From contig WOYX01000057.1 in NCBI GenBank assembly GCA_011620595.1, positions 92,473 to 125,823 on the forward strand: DNA of 33,351 nt, in the 5' to 3' direction. This stretch comes from Bacteroidales bacterium (lineage in GTDB: Bacteria > Bacteroidota > Bacteroidia > Bacteroidales > VadinHA17). The translations under genes were made by a program, and so were the position numbers. The notes beneath the pieces are model-generated. The model had not been told where the DNA came from. It ran no database searches and saw only the letters and a list, made by a program, of their open reading frames with translations. Positions 1 to 8,149 of the stretch are shown here, piece by piece; position 1 is the stretch's first letter, and every line of letters starts with the position of its first letter.

Positions 1-2612
1 AACTCCCTGTCAAGCTGATTCTGCCTGTACGAAAGTGTCATTGGCGTAAGCAGATAGTTGGGTCTTGTCTCACCAACCTCCCCATTCACAAAGACTGAGA
101 GAGAGAGATTCCCATAAGTAAATGTGTTATTTAAACCCGCTGTAAAAAAGGGCGTTCTCCTGCCTATGATCTGCTTGTCATCTTCAGGTGTCAGATCACC
201 GTCCTTATTGACATCAACATACTTTATGAAGCCGGGAGTCTTATCCGTATCAGTTGATTCACCCTCCTGCCAGATGCCTCCAAAGAGATAATCATAGTTT
301 ACGCTTACGTCATGCCCGATAAACCACTCGCTTGCGATATCATCTATAGGTTCACCGTCTTCTCCGTATAAGCCGACATCGACCAGTACTGTTCGGTTCT
401 GTACAAAGCTCAGGCTGGTTGACCACTTAAACCGGTCACTATCAATATTTACAGAAGATATCTGAAAATCAATTCCATTGCCTTTTGTCTGGCCAATGTT
501 TTCAAGTATTTCACTGGCACCGTTGATCGGAGGAATTGACCTTGACAGCAACAAATCGAAAGTCCTGGAAAGATAAAAATCAAATGAACCGGTGATGCGG
601 TCATTAAGGAGCCCAAAGTCAAACCCGAAATTCGTCGATGTCGTTGTTTCCCATCCCAGTAATGCTGATGCCAGCCTTGAGGGGTAAAATCCGAACAGCG
701 GACTGTGATCACTTGACAGGTAATCGAGGCTTCTCAGATTTGGAAGGCTTGCATAGGGTGAGATGGCTTCATTGCCGTTTTTCCCCCATGAGACTCTTAG
801 CTTCAGGTTATTGACAATCTCATTGAATTGTGTATCACTGATGAAAGATTCATTGGTAATGTTCCATCCCAGGGCCAGCGAGGGGAAAATACCATACTTC
901 CGGTCAGCTCCGAAAGCTGAGAAACCGTCACGTCTGACCGTGGCTGTAAGCAGATATCTACTGTCATATCCATAGTTGGCCCTTAACATCTGGGAGAGAT
1001 GACTGGATTTGTCCTGTGATGCATTGGGATCCATAAAACTTGCCTTGTCAGGCTGATAGAATGTCATTACGTCACTGGGGAAGCCTGTTGCCTCAATACC
1101 GTTGGACTCCTGTTTGTATCCCTGTGCTGAATAGAGACCGGTGAGAAAGAGATTGTGCTTATCGAACGACCTGGTATAAGAGAGTATGTTCTCCACCAGC
1201 CAGTCAACCTGGTAGTTGTTGGATATCTCCAGCACACCGTTGTTCAGAAGGCCCTCGTAGGTATTCAGCCCCTGGTAATTCTGCTCAGTCTGCGTCTGAT
1301 ATGTGTAACCGGTGTTTAGTTTGTAGGTTAAGCCCTTGACGGGAAGATTGATATCTATGTAGTTATTCGACACCAGTACATTTTTATGATTGACATTGAC
1401 ATCATTCAGACTGCTAAGCGGGTTCCTTGAATAGCTGGCATCCTCCCAGGTGGAAAGACGAAGTTCTCCTGATTCGGTATAGGCTTTACCCAGCGGGTTC
1501 ATTGTGAAAGCATCATCAAAATCAGCTGCATTGCCGCTTCTGTCATAAAACCCGTATTGGGTGCTGGTGCCAATGGTTATGTATTTGTTTACGGTCTGGT
1601 CAAAGTTGATTCGAAGGGTGATGCGGCTGAAATCATCATTTTTCGCTATTCCCTTGTTTGAGGTGTAGTTGCCAGAGATAAAATACCTGGAGTTGTTGCC
1701 TGATCCTCTCAAGGAAAGGTTATGCTGCTGATTGAACCCGGTTCTGAGGGCCAGGTCAATCCAGTCAGTTGTCAGGTTCTGGGCATACATCTCAGCCTCC
1801 GTTAAGGTATGCACCAGTCCTGCCTCAAGCTTGTAGGCACCAAATGTTGGTCCATCCATCATCTTTGGTATGTTGATGGCAGTTGATGAGGTAATGCTGG
1901 CATCATATGAGACCAGCACCTTCTCTCCGTCTTTACCTTTCTTGGTCTGTATGAGGATAACCCCGTTGGCGCCCCTCGCCCCGTATATCGCTGATGAAGA
2001 TGCATCTTTCAGGATCTCCATCGACTCAATATCATTAGGGTTAATCTCGGACCAGTTGCCCGAATAGGGCACACCATCGAGTATTACCAGCGGAGAATTT
2101 GATGCAGTTATGGAACGACTTCCCCTGATGCGTGTTGTAGTAGCGGAGCCCTCTGCATTTGAACCGGTGATACTGATGCTGAGCCCGGCAACCGACCCCT
2201 GAAGTGACTGGATCAGGTTTGAACTGGGGCGGCTTTCAAGAGTCTCGGGACTTACTGAAGCCACTGACCCGGTGACATCACTCTTCTTCTGCACCCCGTA
2301 TCCGACAACAACAATCTCATCAAGCAATGTCTCCTCCGGATACAGCACAATATTGATGTTTCCTGTTCCTGTAATCAGTTGTTCAACAGCTTTATACCCG
2401 ATAAAGGAAAAGGTGAGTGTCTCTCCTTCATCGGCAATGATCGAGAACATTCCCGAGGCATCAGTAAAGGTACCCCTTTGTGTTCCCTTAACCTGTACAG
2501 TGACCCCTGCAAAGGGTTCATTCCTGTCACCATCCGTAACTCTTCCCCTGATTTGGGCACCTGCCATGGCACAGAAGAAAAGAAACAACAGAACTGCAAA
2601 TGTTTTCTTCAT
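1..2612 (-). CDS. SusC/RagA-family TonB-dependent outer-membrane receptor (C-terminus outside window)
   Basis: This is an outer-membrane, TonB-driven importer that normally works with a SusD-type lipoprotein to take up oligomers. About 870 residues are visible from an ATG at 2612. Residues 1-20 form a signal peptide ending in AMAGAQ. A CarboxypepD_reg-like beta-sandwich follows (about 20-90), beginning IRGRVTDGDR. DEIVVVGYG (98-106) is the usual SusC TonB-box-like segment, and the plug follows, with the signature region from DGVPYSG to KDASSSAIYGARGANGV (about 179-217). The rest is barrel strands. Family members are usually around 1000 residues, so roughly the last 100-200 residues lie beyond base 1, and any SusD gene would lie further on. 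It is the third gene of a run with the M14 peptidase (40-base gap) and the DcuC-type carrier. The substrate is unknown; the neighbours suggest peptides. Family assignment is certain, substrate is inference. Confidence 0.96.
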   Translation of the reverse strand, partial: MKKTFAVLLFLFFCAMAGAQIRGRVTDGDRNEPFAGVTVQVKGTQRGTFTDASGMFSIIADEGETLTFSFIGYKAVEQLITGTGNINIVLYPEETLLDEIVVVGYGVQKKSDVTGSVASVSPETLESRPSSNLIQSLQGSVAGLSISITGSNAEGSATTTRIRGSRSITASNSPLVILDGVPYSGNWSEINPNDIESMEILKDASSSAIYGARGANGVILIQTKKGKDGEKVLVSYDASITSSTAINIPKMMDGPTFGAYKLEAGLVHTLTEAEMYAQNLTTDWIDLALRTGFNQQHNLSLRGSGNNSRYFISGNYTSNKGIAKNDDFSRITLRINFDQTVNKYITIGTSTQYGFYDRSGNAADFDDAFTMNPLGKAYTESGELRLSTWEDASYSRNPLSSLNDVNVNHKNVLVSNNYIDINLPVKGLTYKLNTGYTYQTQTEQNYQGLNTYEGLLNNGVLEISNNYQVDWLVENILSYTRSFDKHNLFLTGLYSAQGYKQESNGIEATGFPSDVMTFYQPDKASFMDPNASQDKSSHLSQMLRANYGYDSRYLLTATVRRDGFSAFGADRKYGIFPSLALGWNITNESFISDTQFNEIVNNLKLRVSWGKNGNEAISPYASLPNLRSLDYLSSDHSPLFGFYPSRLASALLGWETTTSTNFGFDFGLLNDRITGSFDFYLSRTFDLLLSRSIPPINGASEILENIGQTKGNGIDFQISSVNIDSDRFKWSTSLSFVQNRTVLVDVGLYGEDGEPIDDIASEWFIGHDVSVNYDYLFGGIWQEGESTDTDKTPGFIKYVDVNKDGDLTPEDDKQIIGRRTPFFTAGLNNTFTYGNLSLSVFVNGEVGETRPNYLLTPMTLSYRQNQLDRE

Positions 2613-2652
2613 TTTGATAGTAGTTTTTTTTGGTTTAGTATGTGGTTTTCAT

Positions 2653-4191
2653 TTATTTAACTACTCTGTGAACCCTAAGGGTATCACCTGCTGAGGTCGG
2701 GGTGACCCTGTATGATACAAACCCGTTCGGTGATTCAGGCTCAAGAACGGAAATTGCATAGTTGGCATTCTTCTGATGCAGATCAAGGTAATATGAACCT
2801 TTGGGGAAGACTTTCTTTTGATTAATTAAATCGGCGGTTGCATCAACAGTATTTATCCTTTCCCATTCTGCTTCAGCCTCTTCGTATTTTCTGATAACAA
2901 AGCTCTCAACCCTGTATCTCTTTCTCTTTGTTATCTGTTTAACCTCCAACCCCAGGAGCGAAAGAATCTCTGCTTCCCTTATGCAACTGCCCTCAAGCAT
3001 ATAACCTTCCGGTCTGGGACGGGTAAGTGTGGGGGTCAAATTTTCGGCATCCCTTATTTTGAGGTCAAGGGTGATGAGCTCTCCGTTTGACATATCTATA
3101 AAATTCACCCCAGTATTATAAATCAAAGGCTCGTTGAGCACTGCGATCTCTTCCGTTGCCGCTATTGTGGCTTCTCTCGCACCGGCAACGATATCCTGAA
3201 TTTCATCCCTGTGGAGCAGCGCACTCTCGAGGAATGAATTTGCAACTACGTAGGAGCTGTTTGTGCGGCGCGGAAAAGAGGTGCGCCCCAGTCCGATACC
3301 TCGCGTTTCCACCAGCATTGATATGGCATTGGAGAGCGCGTAGGAAGTGGAACTTGAATGAGGACTCTGTGCTCCCTTGTTGAGGATCATCTCGTCTCCT
3401 GATACATCCGCCGTGAAATAGAAATTGTGTGTGTAACCGTGTTCATCCAGGGCTAGCTCCGCCTCTCTCTGGAAGATATCACGGGATACTTTTCTTAAAC
3501 CTTCAGGAATATTCAGGTAGCCTGAGGGTAGGAACAATACATCATATGCGGTTGAAGCTCCCTTCGTTCCAATGCCTGAAAATTCCCTTCTTGTTGGCTG
3601 AAACTCATGGAAATCAAATGCAATATCCGCCTGCCAGTCGATGAAGGCCTTCTTAATCATCTTACTTACCGGATCAGCAAACTTTGTCTGATCACGGTTC
3701 AGATCATACCCACCGGCTGATCTTCTGCTCATCGCAATATAACCATCGACATTTGCTACTGGTAAGATGGCAATCTCCATGTTGTCAAGAAATTCTGATC
3801 CTTTTACGGTAGTCAGAATCCTGTTGGCCAGATAGAGCAAAGCCTCCCCTCCGGCAGGTTCATTGCCATGCAGCAGACCCTGCATCCAGATCCTTATTTT
3901 GCCTGCAGATGAACCATTCGACAGGTAAATCACAGGAACTTCCCTGCCAAGCGGTGTGGTTCCGATAATCTCAACCTGTGCATATGAATGTACTGCGATA
4001 CTGTCCTCAATCCACCTTATTATCTCATCATACGTGGCAAACCTCTCCTCCTCAATGGAAAGTGTAGGTGTGTTAAACCGAATATCGGGATCGGGGAAAT
4101 ATTTCTCTGTTATAAAATCCGGTTGCTGCGACAGGAGGAGCCCCAGTGAAAGGATAGAAAGCAAGAGTGAGAATGTCAGCTTTTTTGTCAT
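2653..4191 (-). CDS. Secreted M14-family zinc carboxypeptidase
   Basis: This is a predicted exported metallopeptidase that removes residues from peptide C-termini or cleaves related amide bonds. The chosen ATG at 4191 gives 512 residues beginning with a clean signal peptide (lysines at 3-4, then a leucine-rich core, ending near SQQ at 21-23). An ATG 16 codons upstream would put a charged tail before the signal and overlap the next gene. M14 residues are visible in order: zinc ligands H108 and E111 in HGNEPAGGE, the substrate-binding N165-R166 pair in GYDLNRD, third zinc ligand H195 in FDFHEF, and the general-base glutamate E295 in LVETRG. All key residues are present, so the enzyme should be active. 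About 200 residues after the catalytic domain have no obvious second domain. It sits 19 bases after the DcuC-type carrier and 40 bases before susC, so co-transcription is likely. The exact bond cleaved is not known. Confidence 0.92.
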   Translation of the reverse strand: MTKKLTFSLLLSILSLGLLLSQQPDFITEKYFPDPDIRFNTPTLSIEEERFATYDEIIRWIEDSIAVHSYAQVEIIGTTPLGREVPVIYLSNGSSAGKIRIWMQGLLHGNEPAGGEALLYLANRILTTVKGSEFLDNMEIAILPVANVDGYIAMSRRSAGGYDLNRDQTKFADPVSKMIKKAFIDWQADIAFDFHEFQPTRREFSGIGTKGASTAYDVLFLPSGYLNIPEGLRKVSRDIFQREAELALDEHGYTHNFYFTADVSGDEMILNKGAQSPHSSSTSYALSNAISMLVETRGIGLGRTSFPRRTNSSYVVANSFLESALLHRDEIQDIVAGAREATIAATEEIAVLNEPLIYNTGVNFIDMSNGELITLDLKIRDAENLTPTLTRPRPEGYMLEGSCIREAEILSLLGLEVKQITKRKRYRVESFVIRKYEEAEAEWERINTVDATADLINQKKVFPKGSYYLDLHQKNANYAISVLEPESPNGFVSYRVTPTSAGDTLRVHRVVK

Positions 4192-4210
4192 TGGTGAAAA
4201 TCTTTTCTCA

Positions 4211-5629
4211 TTAAATAAATATGTATGAAAGTGCGACAAGCATCAGGGCTATTGCAAGAAATGGTAATATGTTTCTGCGAGCAATGTCGAAGGGAGAAAC
4301 TCCTGCGATCTCCGATATTGCTATTATAACTATCGCTATTGGTGATGCTGCCCTGCCCAAACCAGCTGAGAGCTGCACGGGTATCATCATGTTAATGGCA
4401 GCAATATCAAAGTTTGCAGCAAATTCAGGAACAAAACCGCTGATTGCAGTAAATGACGCAACACCGCTCCCCGTTATAAGGGAAGATGCAAAAGTGAAGA
4501 CTGTCATAAGAATAATGACGAAAATTGAGTTTAGCCCAAGCAGTTGTACCAGAGAGGCCATCATATCAATCAGTCCCAGGTTCATCAGTCCAAGTGCAAA
4601 AATCGCCGCGCAGACAATAAGGACAATTACTGATGTGAAAGTCCTTCCCATGCCTATCCAGAAAGGTGTAAAAGAGGCAAAGGTCTGCCTCAGAGACCTG
4701 CTCCGAAAGAGGTAAGCAATGGCGGATATAAGCAAAGAGATAAGTATCAGGGGAGCAATATCTACTGCGATTCCAAAGTGGAAGAGGTTGATGGATTCGG
4801 AAAAGATAACTGTGAAAAGAAGAGGCAGGGTTGGCAACAGGGCGAAATAAAGTGGCGTGGATTTAATGAGCTCCTGAATGTCGGAATGTCTGACACTGCT
4901 TACCAAACCAACTTCATCCTTACGGTCAAAGTATTTGTTCGCAATATAAAGCAACCCCATCATGACAATCGTAAGAGGCAACGTTACCCTCAATTGCCTG
5001 CCGAAGTAAATGATGCTGTCTGTATCAATAGTATTGGCTGCTACCAGCGCATTCTGCGAAGTTGGCCCCATGTCAAAAACGGTACATGCTGCAATTACTG
5101 ACACTGCTGTAAGCCTGCTCACACCAAGGCTGACCAGAACCGGATATATGGTAGTTATCAGCAGTAAACCGAGGGCGACTGCAGAAGGTGTTGCCATGAA
5201 AAGTATCTGACCAATAGGTATAATCATTACAGCCGCCAGATAAGGATACTGCTTGAGAATTGACAGGGGTTGCATCGAAACATAAATCAGTGCGTCATTG
5301 GCTTTGATTCTCTTCATGTACTCAACATAGCCTCCTATAAGCATGATCAGAAGTCCTGTACTGGCTATCCTTCCGGTAAAGTTTGATATTACATAGCTGA
5401 AGAAATCAAAGAATAGCAGTCCGCTGCTGCGATCCATCTCCAACGGCTTCGATACACCCAGCAGTGAAGCAAGAAAAAACATCAGCATACCCATTATTAA
5501 CAGGGTTACTGACGGATTATATCTCCTGTAGAGCATGAAGACTGTCAAGACAACAAAGTGAATGGCAATTATTCCTCCTACATAAACCACCGAAGAAAAA
5601 TTTGTCTCCAAATTAATAGGGGGCGGCAA
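4211..5629 (-). CDS. DcuC-family inner-membrane carrier (C4-dicarboxylate or amino-acid type)
   Basis: This is a polytopic inner-membrane secondary transporter of 472 residues with about 12 hydrophobic segments. It resembles the anaerobic C4-dicarboxylate carrier DcuC. The stretch ANDALIYVSMQPL matches the DcuC GANDMVVKLASKPL region; others are GVSRLTAVSVIAA, a TGSGVASF loop in the second half, and LSAGLGRAASPIA followed by VSPFDIARR near the end. The same superfamily includes YfcC-like amino-acid carriers, so dicarboxylate specificity is not assured. The start is uncertain. The upstream in-frame stop is at 5639-5641 and the first possible start is TTG at 5629; the first ATG (5536) would remove the first membrane helix, so TTG 5629 or a TTG/GTG shortly after it is preferred. 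It is the first gene of the run leading to the M14 peptidase and susC and is divergent from the SARP-like regulator. Family confidence is high; substrate confidence is low. Confidence 0.85.
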   Translation of the reverse strand: MPPPINLETNFSSVVYVGGIIAIHFVVLTVFMLYRRYNPSVTLLIMGMLMFFLASLLGVSKPLEMDRSSGLLFFDFFSYVISNFTGRIASTGLLIMLIGGYVEYMKRIKANDALIYVSMQPLSILKQYPYLAAVMIIPIGQILFMATPSAVALGLLLITTIYPVLVSLGVSRLTAVSVIAACTVFDMGPTSQNALVAANTIDTDSIIYFGRQLRVTLPLTIVMMGLLYIANKYFDRKDEVGLVSSVRHSDIQELIKSTPLYFALLPTLPLLFTVIFSESINLFHFGIAVDIAPLILISLLISAIAYLFRSRSLRQTFASFTPFWIGMGRTFTSVIVLIVCAAIFALGLMNLGLIDMMASLVQLLGLNSIFVIILMTVFTFASSLITGSGVASFTAISGFVPEFAANFDIAAINMMIPVQLSAGLGRAASPIAIVIIAISEIAGVSPFDIARRNILPFLAIALMLVALSYIFI

Positions 5630-5638
5630 ACAAACAGA

Positions 5639-5668
5639 TTAATATATCGCTTAATATTCGATTAATGT
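5639..5668 (+). repeat. Three TTAAT direct repeats (candidate operator)
   Basis: TTAATAT at 5639-5645, TTAATAT at 5651-5657 and TTAATGT at 5662-5668 are direct repeats whose starts are 12 and 11 bases apart. The first two also share a TCG shortly after the heptamer. They lie between the DcuC-type carrier and the SARP-like regulator, and the last one ends 9 bases before a TAAATTTG promoter element. Direct heptamers at about one helical turn just upstream of the -10 are the known binding layout of SARP activators. The region is AT-rich, so chance cannot be excluded. Confidence 0.45.
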
Positions 5669-5685
5669 GATTTTTTTTAAATTTG
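5657..5685 (+). promoter_or_regulatory. Candidate Bacteroidetes-type promoter of the SARP-like regulator
   Basis: TAAATTTG at 5678-5685 matches the Bacteroidetes -7 pattern TAnnTTTG exactly. The -33 position holds TTC (5657-5659) rather than TTG, 18 bases upstream. A weak -33 would fit a promoter that needs an activator bound at the TTAAT repeats just upstream, but that is inference. Confidence 0.45.
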
Positions 5686-5720
5686 AAGACCAATAAGTTA
5701 AAACCGATAATCCATTCCGG

Positions 5721-7133
5721 ATGGCCGTACGCTACTTAAAATGCTGTCTGCTTGCCATGACCTTTCTTGTTTTCAGTCATAATTGCATTGCAGATGCTGA
5801 TCCACAAGCAATATCGGAATCGATTATTCTGAAACAGAGAGTTACCATAAGGGCAACAGCAGCCTTTCCTGATGATGATGCGAGCTGTCCGGCACTCCTT
5901 TTCGGGGTATCCAGAGGACAGTTGCAGCTTATTAATCTGATTGTGGATTGTGGAACTGTCGATAAACATCTGTTTTACCTGATTGCAGGGGGAAAAGTGC
6001 ATAGGTTCATCTCCGATTCCCGATTCCACAATGATACATCAATGGAAATAGAAGCGACATTAAGTGCCTCTTCGGATCTATTTCAGCTCAATTTTGCAGA
6101 CACAATCATAAGTCTTGAAGGCCTTGGTCTTCATCGGGGCGACAAATTTACTGTATCAGTATTTAAGAAAACCGGACAAGCTCCGGACAACACTGATGAG
6201 CATTATCCAGCAGTTTCCTCTCTCTCTGTGACAGACAGCTCCCCTGAGAGAATGGATTATACTGAAATCTTCCTTTTGTTGATGCTTGTAGTTGCGGATG
6301 TACTCTTCTTTGTCATTATCCATCTGAGAAACAAATATCTGCAGAAAAAAAACAAACAGGATCAGTCTGCATCAATTCTAATAAGGAATGAAAAGATTTC
6401 TGACACAATGCAGATGAAAGTCAGTTCTGTTTATCTCTTTGGCGGTTTTGAGATATGGAATAAAACCGGAGAGGATATAAAGTCAGCTTTTTCTCCTTTA
6501 CTCAGGGAACTTTTTCTGCTTCTTGTCTGCAGGCAACCCGAAGAAGGAATAACTTCATCTGCTCTTAAGGAGGTATTGTGGTATGACAAGAATGAGGAGA
6601 GTGCCCGAAACAACAGGTCAGTTTATTTTGCCAAGCTTAGGCAGTTGCTGGATACCATCGGGGAGTACTCTTTGTTAAACCGCTCCGGTAAATGGATCAT
6701 TGATTTTCAGGACATTCATGTAGACTTCCTGGAGTACAGCAAAATTGTACGGCAGGAAACGATCCGGGAAAATGATATCATGAAACTTGTTTCAATTGTC
6801 CGCAGGGGGGCTCTGTTGCCGGAATGCACATACAGCTGGCTTGATGATGTCAAAGCAAAGGTCGCCGACTATACTATAACCATTCTTTCAGATTATTCCG
6901 ACCAGCTCGATAAGAAAATGCATCCGGAACTGTTGAACTCAATTGCAGATGCTCTCTTTACCGTGGATCCGTTAAATGATCTTGCGCTGACATTTAAATG
7001 CAAATATTATAGCGGGATGGGAAAGGTCTTCCTCTCAAAACAGCTCTACACAAACTACACCAGGGAGTATCGGAATCAGTACGGCGAAGAATACAACAAA
7101 TCCTATATGGACGTAATTTCGGAGGAGAACTGA
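5721..7133 (+). CDS. Membrane-anchored SARP-like transcriptional regulator with periplasmic sensor domain
   Basis: This 470-residue protein is predicted to sense a signal outside the inner membrane and bind DNA inside the cell. Residues 1-25 are a signal peptide or signal anchor. Residues about 30-150 form a beta-rich periplasmic domain that looks like a concanavalin/LamG-type sandwich, which is tentative. Residues 182-201 are a single membrane helix (LLLMLVVADVLFFVII). A short basic linker follows. Residues about 236-330 are a winged helix of the OmpR/SARP kind, shown by YLFGGFEIWNK, LLRELFLLL, ALKEVLWYDKNEESARNNRS and LRQLL. Residues about 333-460 resemble the helical bacterial transcriptional activation domain of SARPs. 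There is no receiver or kinase domain, so signalling would be one-component across the membrane. It is divergent from the DcuC/M14/SusC genes, which are its likely targets. A terminator follows at 7218. The regulator type is well supported; the ligand and targets are inferred. Confidence 0.8.
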   Translation: MAVRYLKCCLLAMTFLVFSHNCIADADPQAISESIILKQRVTIRATAAFPDDDASCPALLFGVSRGQLQLINLIVDCGTVDKHLFYLIAGGKVHRFISDSRFHNDTSMEIEATLSASSDLFQLNFADTIISLEGLGLHRGDKFTVSVFKKTGQAPDNTDEHYPAVSSLSVTDSSPERMDYTEIFLLLMLVVADVLFFVIIHLRNKYLQKKNKQDQSASILIRNEKISDTMQMKVSSVYLFGGFEIWNKTGEDIKSAFSPLLRELFLLLVCRQPEEGITSSALKEVLWYDKNEESARNNRSVYFAKLRQLLDTIGEYSLLNRSGKWIIDFQDIHVDFLEYSKIVRQETIRENDIMKLVSIVRRGALLPECTYSWLDDVKAKVADYTITILSDYSDQLDKKMHPELLNSIADALFTVDPLNDLALTFKCKYYSGMGKVFLSKQLYTNYTREYRNQYGEEYNKSYMDVISEEN

Positions 7134-7217
7134 TCTACTTCTGTACCTCAACTGACAAGAGTCGCTTTTTATGGATTTTCTGCTAACGGCGGATAGGTTC
7201 ATCCGAATGGAACAAAT

Positions 7218-7238
7218 AAACTCTTGCGAGTTTTTTCT
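7218..7238 (+). terminator. Intrinsic terminator after the SARP-like regulator
   Basis: AAACTC (7218-7223), a TTGC loop and GAGTTT (7228-7233) form a perfect 6-base-pair stem running into six Ts (7231-7236). It lies 85 bases past the regulator stop. The opposite strand has a T-rich exit as well, so it may also stop the converging MBL-hydrolase transcript. Confidence 0.65.
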
Positions 7239-7283
7239 TCAGCCAGCCAGTAGAAACCGTTCAGCAGTGATAGTAAGGCAAGT

Positions 7284-7991
7284 TCATCCGCCCGATACCG
7301 ATGATCTCTTCTCATATTCCTCTCTCAGCTCTCCCAGGCTGACCGGCTTTCCGTGACCCGGAAGGAAGGTCTCACAACCCGTATCAATAATCTTCCTCCA
7401 GCTCTTCAGAAGAAGATCCACATCATCGGCAAAGGGAGGGAAAGGCTTGCCCGGGGTGGTGCCGATAATTGAGTCACCGGCAACGGCAACAACACCGTCA
7501 ATTACCACAGTAGCTCCTCCGGGTGAATGGCCCGGCGTGTGAATTATGTAACCGTTGATTCCGAACCTGTTCAGGTCAAACGTCTCCCTGAAAACGTGGT
7601 CAGCATGACACGGTTCGTACCTGAACATCGGGGTAACCATATTCCCCAGGCTTACCAGTCCCCTGGTGACAGCATGAGTACCTTCAGGAATAGGGGTGTC
7701 ACCCGCTGCCAGATACCCACTCTCGGCCTCCTGAACAACCACCTCCGCACCGTACTCCGCCTGAAGCCAGGCAGCATTGCCCGCATGGTCAAAATGCGTG
7801 TGAGTAAGTATAACTGCTTCAGGAACAAGTGCCTTACGCTCCAGAGCATGCTCTATCCTTGCCCTGTCAAAAGAAATCCCCGTATCAATGATTATCGTAC
7901 GGCTGTTGCGCGTCACCGCAAAAATATTGCACCGCGCAGGAGTCAGCCTCACAATCGATGTACCCTTTCCCGTATCTGGTATCTCTATCAT
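7284..7991 (-). CDS. MBL-fold metallo-hydrolase
   Basis: This 235-residue single-domain protein has the metallo-beta-lactamase fold. The metal-binding set is complete: H64, H66, D68 and H69 in THTHFDHAGN, H155 in HTPGHSPGG, D173 in VAGDSI and H213 in FLPGHGKPV. The HTPGHSPGG/PGHGKP pattern is typical of the glyoxalase-II-like and related small hydrolases acting on thioesters or lactones, but nothing visible fixes the substrate. There is no signal peptide, so it is cytoplasmic. It converges on the SARP-like regulator and is divergent from the PhzF-family gene. The start at 7991 (ATG) is followed directly by a plausible first strand. A specific function cannot be assigned. Confidence 0.88.
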   Translation of the reverse strand: MIEIPDTGKGTSIVRLTPARCNIFAVTRNSRTIIIDTGISFDRARIEHALERKALVPEAVILTHTHFDHAGNAAWLQAEYGAEVVVQEAESGYLAAGDTPIPEGTHAVTRGLVSLGNMVTPMFRYEPCHADHVFRETFDLNRFGINGYIIHTPGHSPGGATVVIDGVVAVAGDSIIGTTPGKPFPPFADDVDLLLKSWRKIIDTGCETFLPGHGKPVSLGELREEYEKRSSVSGG

Positions 7992-8057
7992 GCCACTAAG
8001 ATATAACAGTTACAGCCTTGCAAAGCCACAAAAAACCGGAAACATTAATAACTTTAC

Positions 8058-8109
8058 CGGGCAAACCGGAGCGTATGGCTTGATTGCTAACGGCTTCCGA
8101 TTTGCCGGA
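8058..8109. repeat. Imperfect inverted repeat between the MBL-hydrolase and phzF-like genes
   Basis: CCGGGCAAACCGG at 8058-8070 can pair with CCGATTTGCCGG at 8098-8109, giving about 11 base pairs with one bulged base and one mismatch around a loop of about 27 bases. It sits in the divergent intergenic region, too far from either stop codon to be a terminator. It could be an operator or an RNA hairpin in the phzF leader; function unknown. Confidence 0.35.
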
Positions 8110-8149
8110 TGTTTTTAAGTATTTTCGAATCCAAAACAGGAATTTACCT

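Noticed and set aside
4221-4715. 164-codon plus-strand frame opposite the DcuC-type carrier
   Set aside because: It is the antisense of a real membrane-protein gene; its composition mirrors the carrier's codons and no family features are seen.
7171-7356. Small plus-strand open frame between the SARP-like regulator and the MBL hydrolase
   Set aside because: It runs through the terminator hairpin and into the antisense of the MBL-hydrolase gene, has no promoter or ribosome site and no recognisable product.
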